In this document: piece by piece, positions 54,583 to 63,891 of the stretch | Numbering within the stretch: the first letter of the stretch is position 1 | Layout: every line of letters begins with the position of its first letter | Assembly: GCA_021789975.1 (NCBI GenBank) | Contig: JAJYIT010000006.1 | Coordinates: forward strand, 99,515-163,514 | Direction: 5' to 3' | DNA from: Bacteroidota bacterium | GTDB lineage: Bacteria; Bacteroidota; Ignavibacteria; Kryptoniales; JAKASW01 | DNA: 64,000 nucleotides | The notes under the pieces: model-generated | What the model was told of the DNA's origin: nothing | Database searches by the model: none | The model's input: the letters and a program-made list of their open reading frames with translations, nothing else | Program-made: the position numbers and the translations under genes

Positions 54583-56220
54583 ATGAAGAAGAGCGATACT
54601 GATCTCAGCCGGCGCAAGCTCTTGAAAACCACTGCGGCAGCTGGCCTCGCTGCTGCGGTATTTCCGTCTTTAGCGCGTCGAACAACCTTAATACAACCTC
54701 AGTCCAACGTGGCGCCATCCGAGTTCGACGAGATAACTGTGGGTGACCTGCAGGATGGGATGAAGTCCGGCAAGTACACCGCACGCTCGATTGCAGAACA
54801 TTATCTCAAACGTATCGACGAAATAGACAAGCACGGACCCACCATCAACAGTATCATCGAGCTGAACCCCGATGCACCGAAGATTGCCGATGAACTTGAC
54901 AGGGAACGAAAAGAAAAAGGTGCTCGTGGACCGATGCACGGAATACCAGTGGTCATTAAAGACAACATTTCCACTGCCGACAAGATGATGACCACTGCAG
55001 GTTCACTTGCCATGGTTGGATCTAAACCGGAGAGAGACTCTTTTGTGGTACAGCAGCTTCGAAAAGCGGGTGCTGTCGTTCTCGGAAAAACGAATCTGAG
55101 CGAATGGGCTAACATAAGGTCGAATCACTCCACGAGTGGTTGGAGTGGAAGAGGCGGTCTTACTCGAAATCCCTATGCTCTGGACCGGAATACGTCGGGT
55201 TCGAGCTCCGGATCCGCTGCTGCCGCAACATCTAACCTGACCGCAGTTGCAATTGGAACCGAGACCGATGGCTCCATAGTCAGCCCGTCTTCCATCAACG
55301 GTATCGTGGGTATAAAACCGACCGTCGGGCTTGTCAGCCGGACCGGTATAGTGCCGATATCTCGCACGCAAGATACTGCCGGTCCGATGTGTCGGAACGT
55401 GCGTGACGCCGCGACACTGCTCGGAGCCATGGTGGGAGTGGATACCGAAGATAAAGCGAGCAAGGCGAGCAAAGGAAAGTTTCACAAAGACTATACGAAA
55501 TTCCTTGACGCCTCCGGCATCAAGGGTGCAAGGTTGGGTGTCGTCCGCGGTTACTTTGGATTCCTGCCGCAAGTCGACAGAATCATCGATGGAGCGCTGG
55601 AAGTCCTCAAGCACAACGGTGCCATTCTTGTCGATCCGGCGGACATCAAATCACTTGCAAAGCTGGGTAATGCAGAGAATATCGTCCTTCAGTATGAGCT
55701 CAAGACCGGTATGGAGAAGTATCTTGAATGGGTCGGTCCCTCCGCGCCTGTCCATTCGCTGAAAGACATCATTGATTTCGATGACAAGCACAAAGACACT
55801 GAGATGAAATTCTTCGGACAGGGAATTTTCCTGGAAGCGGAGGCGCGAGGGCAATTGACTGATAAGAAATATCTTGACGCACTGGCGAAGTGCCGCAGAT
55901 TATCGCGGACGGAAGGGATCGATTTCGTGATGAACAAATACAAGCTTGATGCGTTGGTGGCGCCGACCGACGCGCCTGCGTGGAAGACCGACCTGGTTGA
56001 CGGCGATCATTTCCTCGGCGGGAGTTCACAGGCCGCTGCCGTGGCGGGCTATCCGAGCATAACTGTACCGGCAGGGTTCGTGTCCGGTCTCCCCATCGGA
56101 ATTTCCTTCTTTGGGAGAGCGTGGAGTGAGCCTGCCCTCATCAGGATGGCCTATGCATTTGAGCAGGCGACGAAAGTCCGAAGACCGCCTGAATTCAAAC
56201 CGACTCTTGGGTTGCTCTAA
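54583..56220 (+). CDS. Tat-exported amidase (amidase signature family)
   Basis: The 545-residue hydrolase has the Ser-cisSer-Lys triad: K126 (PVVIKDNI), a Ser in TSGSSSGSAAA (about 205-215) and S231 (GTETDGSI). The N-terminus carries a twin-arginine signal (SRRKLLKTTAAAGLAAAVFP, residues 9-28), so it should be folded in the cytoplasm and exported to the periplasm. Family members cleave amides, from short-chain amides to peptide amides; the substrate is unknown. The start at 54583 has AAAGGAG upstream. It follows nuoN but has its own spacer. Confidence 0.92.
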   Translation: MKKSDTDLSRRKLLKTTAAAGLAAAVFPSLARRTTLIQPQSNVAPSEFDEITVGDLQDGMKSGKYTARSIAEHYLKRIDEIDKHGPTINSIIELNPDAPKIADELDRERKEKGARGPMHGIPVVIKDNISTADKMMTTAGSLAMVGSKPERDSFVVQQLRKAGAVVLGKTNLSEWANIRSNHSTSGWSGRGGLTRNPYALDRNTSGSSSGSAAAATSNLTAVAIGTETDGSIVSPSSINGIVGIKPTVGLVSRTGIVPISRTQDTAGPMCRNVRDAATLLGAMVGVDTEDKASKASKGKFHKDYTKFLDASGIKGARLGVVRGYFGFLPQVDRIIDGALEVLKHNGAILVDPADIKSLAKLGNAENIVLQYELKTGMEKYLEWVGPSAPVHSLKDIIDFDDKHKDTEMKFFGQGIFLEAEARGQLTDKKYLDALAKCRRLSRTEGIDFVMNKYKLDALVAPTDAPAWKTDLVDGDHFLGGSSQAAAVAGYPSITVPAGFVSGLPIGISFFGRAWSEPALIRMAYAFEQATKVRRPPEFKPTLGLL

Positions 56221-56225
56221 AAGAG

Positions 56226-56251
56226 AATGTCCCGCCAGATGGCGGGACATT
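56226..56251. terminator. Bidirectional hairpin between amidase and rpsU
   Basis: AATGTCCCGCC (56226-56236) and GGCGGGACATT (56241-56251) pair perfectly around an AGAT loop. It lies between two convergent 3' ends, a few bases from each stop codon. The flanking T/A bases give it weak terminator features on both strands. Confidence 0.8.
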
Positions 56252-56257
56252 TCCGTA

Positions 56258-56452
56258 TCAACCGACTTCTGACGCAAGCTTCTGAGAGCGGCGAATTGCT
56301 TTTACCCGCTTCATTCTCTTGCGTACTGAGGGCTTAGTAAAGTATGTCCGTTTCTTGAACTCTTTGAGAATTCCGGAGCGCTCATACTTTTTCTTGAATC
56401 GCCTCAGTGCTCTGTCGATCGGCTCATTTTCTTGGACAATGACGCCGACCAA
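56258..56452 (-). CDS. rpsU: 30S ribosomal protein S21
   Basis: The 64-residue basic protein (VGVIVQENEPIDRALRRFKK at the start) matches S21. I chose the TTG at 56452: AGGAAGG lies eight bases upstream, and the S21 family begins right at this Val-Gly. The longer frame to 56518 would add 22 unrelated residues. S21 helps start translation on structured or Shine-Dalgarno-poor messages. It is a single gene here. Confidence 0.93.
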   Translation of the reverse strand: MVGVIVQENEPIDRALRRFKKKYERSGILKEFKKRTYFTKPSVRKRMKRVKAIRRSQKLASEVG

Positions 56453-56584
56453 GTCTATCACCTTCCTTTTTGTTAGATGAACTTTAACCAAAATAAGTAC
56501 TGGCCGCTGGAATAACAAGGCTTGTGGCCGGGAGCAGGTAATACCTCACCTGCGAGAGGCAATATCTGGTGCTATTCTAACCGC

Positions 56585-56650
56585 CATGCTCGCAAAGTGC
56601 GCCAAGTCTTAACATCCTAAATGTTCGTCTTTGCGTGCTTATGTGTTCTC
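56585..56650. repeat. Inverted element with CGCAAAG units
   Basis: CATGCTCGCAAAG on the left resembles the reverse complement of the right half (CTTTGCGTGCTTATG), and AACAT/ATGTT closes the loop. Same architecture as other spacers of the window. It lies between rpsU and the histidine kinase gene, upstream of rpsU and past the kinase 3' end. Confidence 0.45.
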
Positions 56651-56720
56651 AGCAGTTCCATACCACACTGCCTTTACGTTAACTCTAACCCTTTCAGTAA
56701 GGCATTACACGAGCAGAGGG

Positions 56721-58508
56721 TCATGTCTTTCCGTCGATTATCCTTCTGACAGTCTTCAACACATCCGCCGGGGAATAGGGCTTTTGCATGAACGAATCTG
56801 CCCCGGCTTTCAACATCTCAGCCCTGGTTTCCGGGTCTATGAATCCGCTCGCCAGTATTACCCTTGCACTTGAATCTATACTTTTCAAACGCCTTATGAA
56901 CTCGGTACCTTCCATTCCAGGAAGTCCCTGATCAGTTATTACGGCAGCTATCTCGGTGCGGTGCAGCGAGAAAATGTGCAATCCCTCTTCGCCATCCGGT
57001 GCATAAAGAACTTTGTACCCTCTTGCTTCGAGCGACGATCTTACTATGTCCGCTAACATTTCCTCATCCTCTACAAGCAAGACAGTCTCGTCACCGTCAA
57101 GAAGCAATGGCTTGTGTTCGACCTGCGAATCGCGGGCGTGTTCTCCTCGATCTATCGAAGGAAGGTCGATGGTGAAAGTGGTTCCCTTTCCCGGCTCCGT
57201 TGTCAGCGTAATCCTTCCCTGATGGCTTTGAATTATTGAATGGACCAGGGAAAGTGCTGAGCTGGTTTCATTGTCTGCGAGACCCGACACTGCAAATGGT
57301 TCCAGCAGGCTCTTTCTGATGTTGTCATCAGTGCCCGTTCCGGTGTCAGAAATCTTTATCTCTACGAAATTCCTTGGTTTGGATTCGTCGTGACGGCCAT
57401 GTCCCTGTTCTTGTTCCGTGCCGGAAGTCGTCAAGGTAAGAGTACCGCCTTTCGGCATCGTGTCTCTTGCGCTCAAACATAGGTTGATAAGTGCCAGATG
57501 CAACCCAACCGGGTCGCCGACTATCTTGGGAAGATTTGCCCCCAGGTTTTCTAAGATGGATATGTTTTTTGGAAATGTCTCGCGCAGGACGCCGGCGATT
57601 TCATGGACAATGTCATTCACCTGCACCGTTTCGAAAACACTTCCAGTTTTTCTCGCGAAAGTCAACAATTGTTTTACGAGGAAAGCCCCGCGATCCGATG
57701 CGGAGGAAATATCTTCGATGCTCTTGGCAAACTTTTCTGGATCCGCAACACGTTTTGGGAGAAGTGCCGCATTCCCTCCGATGATGCTTAGAATGTTGTT
57801 GAAATCGTGTGCGATTCCGCTTGCCAGCGCACCCAGGCTCTCAACCCTCTGTGACTGCATAAGCTGTCGTTCGAGTTGGTGCCGCCTTTGCTCCTCTCTC
57901 CTGAGTTCTTCCTCCGATTGCATTCTCTCTGTAACATCGCGTGCGATTGCGAGTATTCTACCATCCGGCAATGACTGTATGCTGGTTTCAAGCATGATCT
58001 TTCTGCCGTCTTTCCTGATGAACGACCTTTCTGCGAGGATAGGCTTTCCAGTTTTCAGCAGATCTGTGTTTGTTGCAGTACTACTCTCCTCCCACGGATA
58101 GAGAAATTGTGGTATCCTCATTTGGAGAATCTCGTTTTTCCAGTATCCGAGAAGCTCTTCAGCTTTGTCGTTAACGTCCAGAATGTTCCCAAAGCCGTCT
58201 GCCAGAAATATCGAGTCGGACGCATGGTTGAACACTATTTCATACGACTTCTCGTATCGGCTGACGGAGCGCGCGAGTCGTTTCATCAACACATATAGGA
58301 CTGTGGCGGTTGCAACGACGAAGAGCCAGCCCTTGAAGATTGAGATCCAGGTTATAGCTGAAGGATTACTGACTGTAAGTCGCACGATTTCGTCAGAGCC
58401 AAAGATCCAGGCAAAAGACACCAGCACGTATATCAGGGTGTATCTCAAGACTCTGATTTGTGTACCTTCGAATGAATCTTCCGGAGATTGGCGGTCGTTC
58501 TCGTCCAT
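56721..58508 (-). CDS. Hybrid PAS histidine kinase with receiver domain and degraded ATPase domain
   Basis: The 595-residue protein has two N-terminal membrane helices (about 22-40 and 53-75), a PAS domain (about 88-195), a dimerisation/phosphoacceptor helix with H234 (GIAHDFNNIL), an HATPase_c domain (about 325-450) and a C-terminal receiver with phospho-acceptor D526 (VITDQGLPG). In the ATPase domain the usual Asn of NLxxNARDAM is a Ser (NLCLSARDTM, residue 346). The glycine-rich G2 box (GTGLGLS) reads SSALS. The D-box DTGTG is kept. ATP binding may therefore be weak or lost. No separate response regulator lies beside it. Confidence 0.88.
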   Translation of the reverse strand: MDENDRQSPEDSFEGTQIRVLRYTLIYVLVSFAWIFGSDEIVRLTVSNPSAITWISIFKGWLFVVATATVLYVLMKRLARSVSRYEKSYEIVFNHASDSIFLADGFGNILDVNDKAEELLGYWKNEILQMRIPQFLYPWEESSTATNTDLLKTGKPILAERSFIRKDGRKIMLETSIQSLPDGRILAIARDVTERMQSEEELRREEQRRHQLERQLMQSQRVESLGALASGIAHDFNNILSIIGGNAALLPKRVADPEKFAKSIEDISSASDRGAFLVKQLLTFARKTGSVFETVQVNDIVHEIAGVLRETFPKNISILENLGANLPKIVGDPVGLHLALINLCLSARDTMPKGGTLTLTTSGTEQEQGHGRHDESKPRNFVEIKISDTGTGTDDNIRKSLLEPFAVSGLADNETSSALSLVHSIIQSHQGRITLTTEPGKGTTFTIDLPSIDRGEHARDSQVEHKPLLLDGDETVLLVEDEEMLADIVRSSLEARGYKVLYAPDGEEGLHIFSLHRTEIAAVITDQGLPGMEGTEFIRRLKSIDSSARVILASGFIDPETRAEMLKAGADSFMQKPYSPADVLKTVRRIIDGKT

Positions 58509-58759
58509 TTGTGCTTTATTCGGTTTTTGCCTTCAAAGCTAAATTAACGGTTCGTGATTTCCAAAGAGGGAAGTGCAGCACATAGTGGCGCGATCTCATT
58601 ACATCAGGACACAGGTTGAAAGTAAATCGCAGGGTTGGGCGCAATAATTATCATCAGCTGAGATAGGCATTCAGCATCACAGAGATTAGTCGTTAGTGCC
58701 TTTTACCCCGATAGCCGGAGTAATGAAATTCCGCACTCCGGATGTTATATTAACGTTAC

Positions 58760-59617
58760 ATGGGAAACGTAACCTCACCGACGGCTGTGTACACAATTGG
58801 CGGCAGAGCTTTTGAGTTTGGGCTGCGTACTTACCTTATGGGTATTTTAAACGTAACGCCCGATTCATTTTCAGACGGCGGCAGGTTTTTTGATCAAACC
58901 GATGCTATCCTGCACGCGTTCCAGATGAGCAAAGATGGCGCGGATATTATCGATGTCGGAGGTGAGTCAACACGTCCCGGTGCTGATGTCGTTTCGGTTG
59001 ACGAAGAACTGCGCCGAGTCATCCCGGTAATCAACAAAGTTCGACAGAAGATCGACGTTCCGGTCTCGGTGGACACGTACAAGTCGAGGGTCGCACTGGA
59101 GGCACTGAAGGCGGGGGCGAGCATCGTTAACGACATAAGCGGAATGAGTTTCGACAGCGAGATGGCTGATGTCATATGCGCAAATAACGCATCCGTAATC
59201 CTGATGCATATCAAGGGGACACCAAAGGACATGCAGATGAATCCGCAATACCGCGACGTTGTCTCTGACGTATGCGAGTCCCTTGCGGAATCAGTTGAAA
59301 AGGCAAGGAAGAAGGGAATTCGCCAAATAATGATCGATCCGGGAATTGGATTCGGCAAGACGGTTGATCACAATCTGGAGATTATAGACAGACTCGACGA
59401 GTTCCGAAGGATCGGCGTGCCGATTCTTATCGGGGTGTCCAGGAAATCATTCATCGGGAAAATAATCGGCGTACCGGCTGAGTCAAGGCTCGAGGGAACT
59501 GCAGCGGCTGTCACGGCCAGCATACTTCATGGCGCCGATATCGTACGTGTCCACGACATCCGGGAGATGCGAAGAGTGTCGCTTGTTGCAGATGCGATCC
59601 GAAGACGGGGAATGTAA
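58760..59617 (+). CDS. folP: Dihydropteroate synthase
   Basis: The 285-residue TIM-barrel enzyme joins 4-aminobenzoate to dihydropterin pyrophosphate in folate synthesis; it is the sulfonamide target. Signatures: LMGILNVTPDSFSDGG (about 29-44), DIIDVGGESTRPGA (about 65-78), DPGIGFGKT and the closing VRVHDI. The ATG lies in a small hairpin (GTTAC/GTAAC) and lacks a clear Shine-Dalgarno sequence. Confidence 0.95.
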   Translation: MGNVTSPTAVYTIGGRAFEFGLRTYLMGILNVTPDSFSDGGRFFDQTDAILHAFQMSKDGADIIDVGGESTRPGADVVSVDEELRRVIPVINKVRQKIDVPVSVDTYKSRVALEALKAGASIVNDISGMSFDSEMADVICANNASVILMHIKGTPKDMQMNPQYRDVVSDVCESLAESVEKARKKGIRQIMIDPGIGFGKTVDHNLEIIDRLDEFRRIGVPILIGVSRKSFIGKIIGVPAESRLEGTAAAVTASILHGADIVRVHDIREMRRVSLVADAIRRRGM

Positions 59618-60005
59618 ATCAGATATTCTAGGCTTGAAACTCTGAACATACTTGAATGGCCAAGATTCAAAGATATAGAAAACATGAAGATAGCGAGGCG
59701 AGGATTTTCACACATTCGCAATTTTCGATTTCAGATTTGTGGCGTTCATCGTTGGAAGTTTATAGAATGCGCCATGCTCGCGGAGCTGCTGTTACCGGCG
59801 CAAAACGCTCATTTAGGCCTCCGCAAATGAGATCCGTACAATTAAGGCAAAGAATGTTTCCCACGAAGCGCCCCAAATGCGCGGAACGGTTTTTCCGATT
59901 ATTTCGTTTACTGTTGTTCATGTGTTTAGCGGGCGTTGCTCTTTCGTTTCGGCTGTGCCGAATTAGGGAATCGGAGCTAAAGGTTAGAATGTTCCCGTTG
60001 GGTAA
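59618..60005 (+). other. Spacer between folP and cdaA
   Basis: These 388 bases separate two genes that usually lie close together. An open frame from 59656 runs through but has no recognisable protein pattern and no RBS. I see no RNA gene or clear terminator. Confidence 0.55.
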
Positions 60006-60827
60006 ATGAAGATGGAACTATTTCACATCGGATTCATAACCGTTTCTCTGATCGACATTCTCGACATCGGGATAGTTACTTTCATTTTCTACAAGCTTTA
60101 TCAGATTATGCGTGGGACTGTTGCTGCGCAGATCTTCATCGGCTTGTTGATGATTGTCGCGCTGTCATTTGCAGCCCAGGCGCTCGGGATGCGTGCATTG
60201 GGTTGGCTGCTGGGTACTCTCACCAACATCTGGGTAATTGCCTTCATAGTGCTCTTCCAACCTGAGCTGAGACGGCTCTTCCTCTATTTTGGAAAGAACA
60301 GTTTTATCAGGTTTTTTATCCACATCGACATTAGCGAAACTGTTGACGACATTGCAGATGCTGCAGCGGAGCTGAGCAATCGGCAGCACGGGGCGCTAAT
60401 GGTGATCGCGCGCGGTAGTGCTCTGCGTACCATAATTGAAACAGGGGAAGAGATCAGAGCTAAAGTGTCTAAAGGACTACTTGTTACAATTTTCAATCCG
60501 AAGGCTCCTCTTCATGACGGAGCTGTTGTTCTTCGCGGCGACACAATTGAAGCGGCAAGATGTACACTTCCATTGAGCGCCACCACTAAGATTAGCGAAT
60601 ATGTTCTCGGGATGAGGCACCGCGCAGCACTGGGAGTCTCCGAACAGACTGACGCGCTTGTGGTTGTGGTCTCGGAAGAAACAGGCACGATTTCTATTGC
60701 GGAAGATGGCGCACTGTTGCGAGGGCTCTCGCCCGAAGGTCTGCGCCGTCGTTTGAAAGAAACACTTCCCCGGCCTTCCGACAAGGCTGCCAAATCCATC
60801 CTGAAACGGGCAACCGAGGATGCCTAA
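60006..60827 (+). CDS. cdaA: Diadenylate cyclase (CdaA type)
   Basis: The 273-residue protein has three N-terminal membrane helices (about 15-85) and a DAC (DisA-N) catalytic domain (about 110-235). The catalytic motifs are DGA (171-173, LHDGAVVLRGD) and RHR (204-206, GMRHRAALG). It makes cyclic di-AMP from two ATP molecules, a second messenger for ion and cell-wall control. It stands beside folP, as in many Bacteroidota and Chlorobi. It overlaps the glycosyltransferase gene by 8 bases. An ATG two codons further in is an alternative start. Confidence 0.93.
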   Translation: MKMELFHIGFITVSLIDILDIGIVTFIFYKLYQIMRGTVAAQIFIGLLMIVALSFAAQALGMRALGWLLGTLTNIWVIAFIVLFQPELRRLFLYFGKNSFIRFFIHIDISETVDDIADAAAELSNRQHGALMVIARGSALRTIIETGEEIRAKVSKGLLVTIFNPKAPLHDGAVVLRGDTIEAARCTLPLSATTKISEYVLGMRHRAALGVSEQTDALVVVVSEETGTISIAEDGALLRGLSPEGLRRRLKETLPRPSDKAAKSILKRATEDA

Positions 60828-61506
60828 TGTCGCGGTTGCCATCCCGGCACATAATGCCGAGAGGACACTGTCGGGATTGATATCAGGATTATCGAATTAT
60901 GTAAAGAGGGAAGATATATTTGTAGTGGATGATGGATCTTCAGACCGCACTGAATCTGTAGCCCGCGAGTTGGGAGTATGGCTCCTTAAGCACAGCGAGA
61001 AGCGTGGGAAGGGGACTGCCCTGAGGGATGCCGTCGTAAAAATACTCGAGCTCGGGTACGACTTGATCGTTACCATGGATTCAGATCTTCAACATGATCC
61101 CTCGGAACTGTCTGCCTTTATCGCGGCTTCGAAAAATTGCGATGTCGTGGTAGGTGACAGGATGGCGGATTCGAAAAGAATGCCTTCTCACAGACTACTA
61201 TCAAATACAATTACATCGAGAATGATTTCGTGGAGAACTCGTATCACAATTCCGGACAGCCAGTGCGGCTACAGGTTGTATAAGGCGCAGGTTTTGAAGG
61301 TTGTCGATTCGCATTGCAGGTACTATGATTACGAATCTGATATCCTTATTAAAGCTGCTCTATCGGGATTTAAGATAGGGTCCGTCCCGATTAAAGCGAT
61401 TTACAACGACTCGAAAAGCAACATTCGGGTTTTAGACATTCTCAGATTCGTGGCAGTCTATGTGAAATCATTTAGATGGAGCAATGACAAAAACCCGACT
61501 CCTTGA
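60820..61506 (+). CDS. Family 2 glycosyltransferase, dolichyl-phosphate-mannose-synthase-like
   Basis: The 228-residue GT-A enzyme has FVVDDGSSDRTESVA (about 32-46) and the metal-binding TMDSDLQHDPSEL (about 85-97). The acceptor-side motif SQCGYRLYKAQVL lies near 147. It lacks C-terminal membrane helices, so it is the short DPM1-like form, likely charging undecaprenyl-phosphate. The gene overlaps cdaA and pcm, so all three are in one transcription unit. Confidence 0.88.
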   Translation: MPNVAVAIPAHNAERTLSGLISGLSNYVKREDIFVVDDGSSDRTESVARELGVWLLKHSEKRGKGTALRDAVVKILELGYDLIVTMDSDLQHDPSELSAFIAASKNCDVVVGDRMADSKRMPSHRLLSNTITSRMISWRTRITIPDSQCGYRLYKAQVLKVVDSHCRYYDYESDILIKAALSGFKIGSVPIKAIYNDSKSNIRVLDILRFVAVYVKSFRWSNDKNPTP

Positions 61507-62185
61507 TAGATACGCGGAAGCTCGCGACGACATGGTGAAGCTTCTCATCGAAAGAGGCATTGCCGATCAGCAGGTTCTGAAGGCAATGGCTCAGGTGGAA
61601 AGGCACTTGTTCGTTCCTCTTCCTCTTCGCAATCACGCTTACGATGATGCAGCACTTCCTATCGGGGAGGGGCAGACAATTTCTCAACCTTTCACCGTAG
61701 CCGTGATGACAGAAGCCCTGCACGTCGGTGATGGGGACAAGGTATTGGAAATCGGGACGGGCAGCGGCTATCAGGCGGCAGTTCTGTCGGCGATGGGAGT
61801 GAGAGTCTTTACAATAGAGAGGATCCCGTCCTTGCTAAAGGGGGCCCGAAACGTCCTCGAAGGCCTCGGCGTTAGATATATTTCCAAGCTGAGCGACGGT
61901 TCAACGGGGTGGAGAGAACTGTCCCCATTTGACGGGATAGTCGTCGCAGCAGGTGCTCCCGACATTCCAAAACCGCTGGTTGAACAACTGAGGGTCGGAG
62001 GAAGGTTGGTGGTGCCTGTCGGTTCACATGAATTTCAGCAGATGAAAGTCATTACGAAACTGAGCGACAGGAATGATTTTGAGATTACTGACCTTTCTGA
62101 TTTTAAGTTTGTTCCGCTGATTGGCAAGGAGGGTTGGCCATCAGAACGGAATTCGGGGGATGACTCATCCTCCAGTCAAAGCTGA
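61484..62185 (+). CDS. pcm: Protein-L-isoaspartate O-methyltransferase
   Basis: The 233-residue SAM methyltransferase repairs isoaspartyl residues in ageing proteins. Signatures: ALPIGEGQTISQPFTVAVMTEAL (split over about 57-80), VLEIGTGSGYQAAVLS (about 88-103) and FDGIVVAAGAPDIPKPLVEQL. Length is slightly above the common 210. It overlaps the glycosyltransferase by 23 bases and ends 25 bases before my chosen miaA start. Confidence 0.93.
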   Translation: MTKTRLLDRYAEARDDMVKLLIERGIADQQVLKAMAQVERHLFVPLPLRNHAYDDAALPIGEGQTISQPFTVAVMTEALHVGDGDKVLEIGTGSGYQAAVLSAMGVRVFTIERIPSLLKGARNVLEGLGVRYISKLSDGSTGWRELSPFDGIVVAAGAPDIPKPLVEQLRVGGRLVVPVGSHEFQQMKVITKLSDRNDFEITDLSDFKFVPLIGKEGWPSERNSGDDSSSSQS

Positions 62186-62210
62186 AGATCATTTGTCGGG
62201 AGGGGTAGAG

Positions 62211-63161
62211 TTGGAATATCGACAGTTAAAAATTGTAATTGCCGTTGTGGGTCCGACATGCGTCGGCAAAACAGATACCGGCGTTGAGCTCGCGAAGCTG
62301 ATCGACGGAGAGGTAATCTCTGCCGACTCTCGCCAGATCCACAGGCTTATAGATATTGGTACGGCCAAGCCTACGCCGGAACAGAGAAGGATGGTTCCGC
62401 ATCATCTTGTGGACATCGTCCCGCTGGAAGAAACCATTAGTGCAGGTGGATATGCGGCACTCGCAAGGTCTGCAATCCTCGAGATATTTGATAGAGGGAA
62501 AACTCCGATCGTTGTCGGCGGCTCAGGTCTGTATCTGCGTGCATTGATCGATGGATTGTTCTTGGCGCCTGAGGTAGATCCTGAAATACGTCTTACATTG
62601 AGACAACGGCTCGCAGTTGAAGGACGCGAGAAGCTGTTGGAAGAGTTGAAGCGTGTTGACCCGGGTGCTGCTGACGGATTGGTTCCGGGAAATTTCAAAC
62701 GGGTACTTAGGGGACTGGAAGTTTTCTATTCTTCCGGAAAGCGCATATCCGATTTACGGAAAGAGCTTCCTGATCCGCCCGACTTCACAACCATCCAGTT
62801 CGGAATCACGATGGAGCGGAAAGTACTGTACCGTCGGATAGAGGCGCGCACAGACGACATGATCGAGGCAGGGTTAGTTGAGGAAGTGAGGGCGATCCTT
62901 GGACGAGGAATTGATCCGTCGTTGAATTCTCTGCAGACCACAGGATACATGGAGACGATCAAGTACCTGCGAGGCGAGATCAAATTTGAAGAGATGGTCG
63001 CGCTGATCAAGATGAACACCCGGCGATACGCAAAGCGTCAGATGACATGGTTCAGGAAAGACAGTAGGATTATCTGGATAGAGGCGACGGGAAAGAGTCC
63101 GGTAGAAGTGGCGGAGGAAATTCGGAGGGCGATCATGGAGAAGAATCAAGCGATAAGATAG
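62211..63161 (+). CDS. miaA: tRNA dimethylallyltransferase
   Basis: The 316-residue enzyme adds an isopentenyl group to A37 of tRNAs reading UNN codons. The P-loop GPTCVGKT (about residues 13-20), ISADSRQIHRLIDIGTAKP and the VGGSGLYLRALIDGL stretch are diagnostic. I chose the TTG at 62211: GGGAGGGG lies just upstream, it avoids overlap with pcm, and the length fits. The ATG at 62160 would add 17 residues and overlap pcm. Confidence 0.92.
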   Translation: MEYRQLKIVIAVVGPTCVGKTDTGVELAKLIDGEVISADSRQIHRLIDIGTAKPTPEQRRMVPHHLVDIVPLEETISAGGYAALARSAILEIFDRGKTPIVVGGSGLYLRALIDGLFLAPEVDPEIRLTLRQRLAVEGREKLLEELKRVDPGAADGLVPGNFKRVLRGLEVFYSSGKRISDLRKELPDPPDFTTIQFGITMERKVLYRRIEARTDDMIEAGLVEEVRAILGRGIDPSLNSLQTTGYMETIKYLRGEIKFEEMVALIKMNTRRYAKRQMTWFRKDSRIIWIEATGKSPVEVAEEIRRAIMEKNQAIR

Positions 63162-63342
63162 TCAGGGTGTCATGAACTGATTTATCATTACCGAGAAGCT
63201 ACTTCTGCCTCTATGATTTTCATAATTCGAAGAGTCTGCCGGATTTCCAGTAGAGTCCTCACACAAGCACCGCCGAAACACTTGCCCAAAAATCTACTTT
63301 TCACTAAACTGTATTCGAAGGAAAGAATTTGCGGGGGCAAAA

Positions 63343-63891
63343 CTGAGATACGTATATTCCGTTTGCTTTATCGCTGCCGTTGCAGCGTGGATGAGCGGGT
63401 GCAAGGAGGTCAAACCACGCCTGTTCATCTCAAATGTTGAGGTCCATGCAAAAGCACATCATGCCTCACCTCCGCCTCCGCGCATCAGAGTATCCGAGTA
63501 TCCGATTCCTGATTACTCCGGGGCAAACTTTGTTTCTATTGTTTCTCCAAGCGAATTATACGTCTTCTCAGAAAGGGCCGTCTATATATTCAACGGGGTC
63601 GGGTTCAAAGAGCTGTATAGAGTATCTACCTCTCAACGAATAACAGCTGGAGATTGCAACGGGAAGTATTTGGCGATCGCCACCGCTCACTATCAATATC
63701 TCCTTCCAGATTACCACCAGATAATTATGACGTTGAAGCATGATGGCGCGGACGTTACAGTTTCGAGAACTACCGGTTGCAGAATTGCATTCACGCATGA
63801 ATCAGGCTGTATGAAGTTCCTGGATAAGGATGTTCTCTTTCTCGGTGGCCTGTTGACCTGCCCCCCAAAAAGCGGTCCAATGTTATATTAG
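63343..63891 (+). CDS. Probable lipoprotein of unknown function with a CTG start
   Basis: The frame reads RYVYSVCFIAAVAAWMSGCK, a signal peptide of type II with lipobox MSGC, followed by 160 residues without a known domain (KPRLFISNVEV, PPPPRIRVSEYPIPD, SERAVYIFNGVGF). No ATG, GTG or TTG precedes the signal in frame. CTG at 63343 follows a GGGGG run, while the first ATG (63391) lies inside the signal. Either CTG is used or the start codon has mutated. The mature part has two Cys and a beta-rich look. Confidence 0.4.
   Translation: MRYVYSVCFIAAVAAWMSGCKEVKPRLFISNVEVHAKAHHASPPPPRIRVSEYPIPDYSGANFVSIVSPSELYVFSERAVYIFNGVGFKELYRVSTSQRITAGDCNGKYLAIATAHYQYLLPDYHQIIMTLKHDGADVTVSRTTGCRIAFTHESGCMKFLDKDVLFLGGLLTCPPKSGPMLY

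Noticed and set aside
58760..58790. Riboswitch or attenuator at the folP start
   Set aside because: Only a five-base stem (GTTAC/GTAAC) is present, too weak to support a regulatory RNA.
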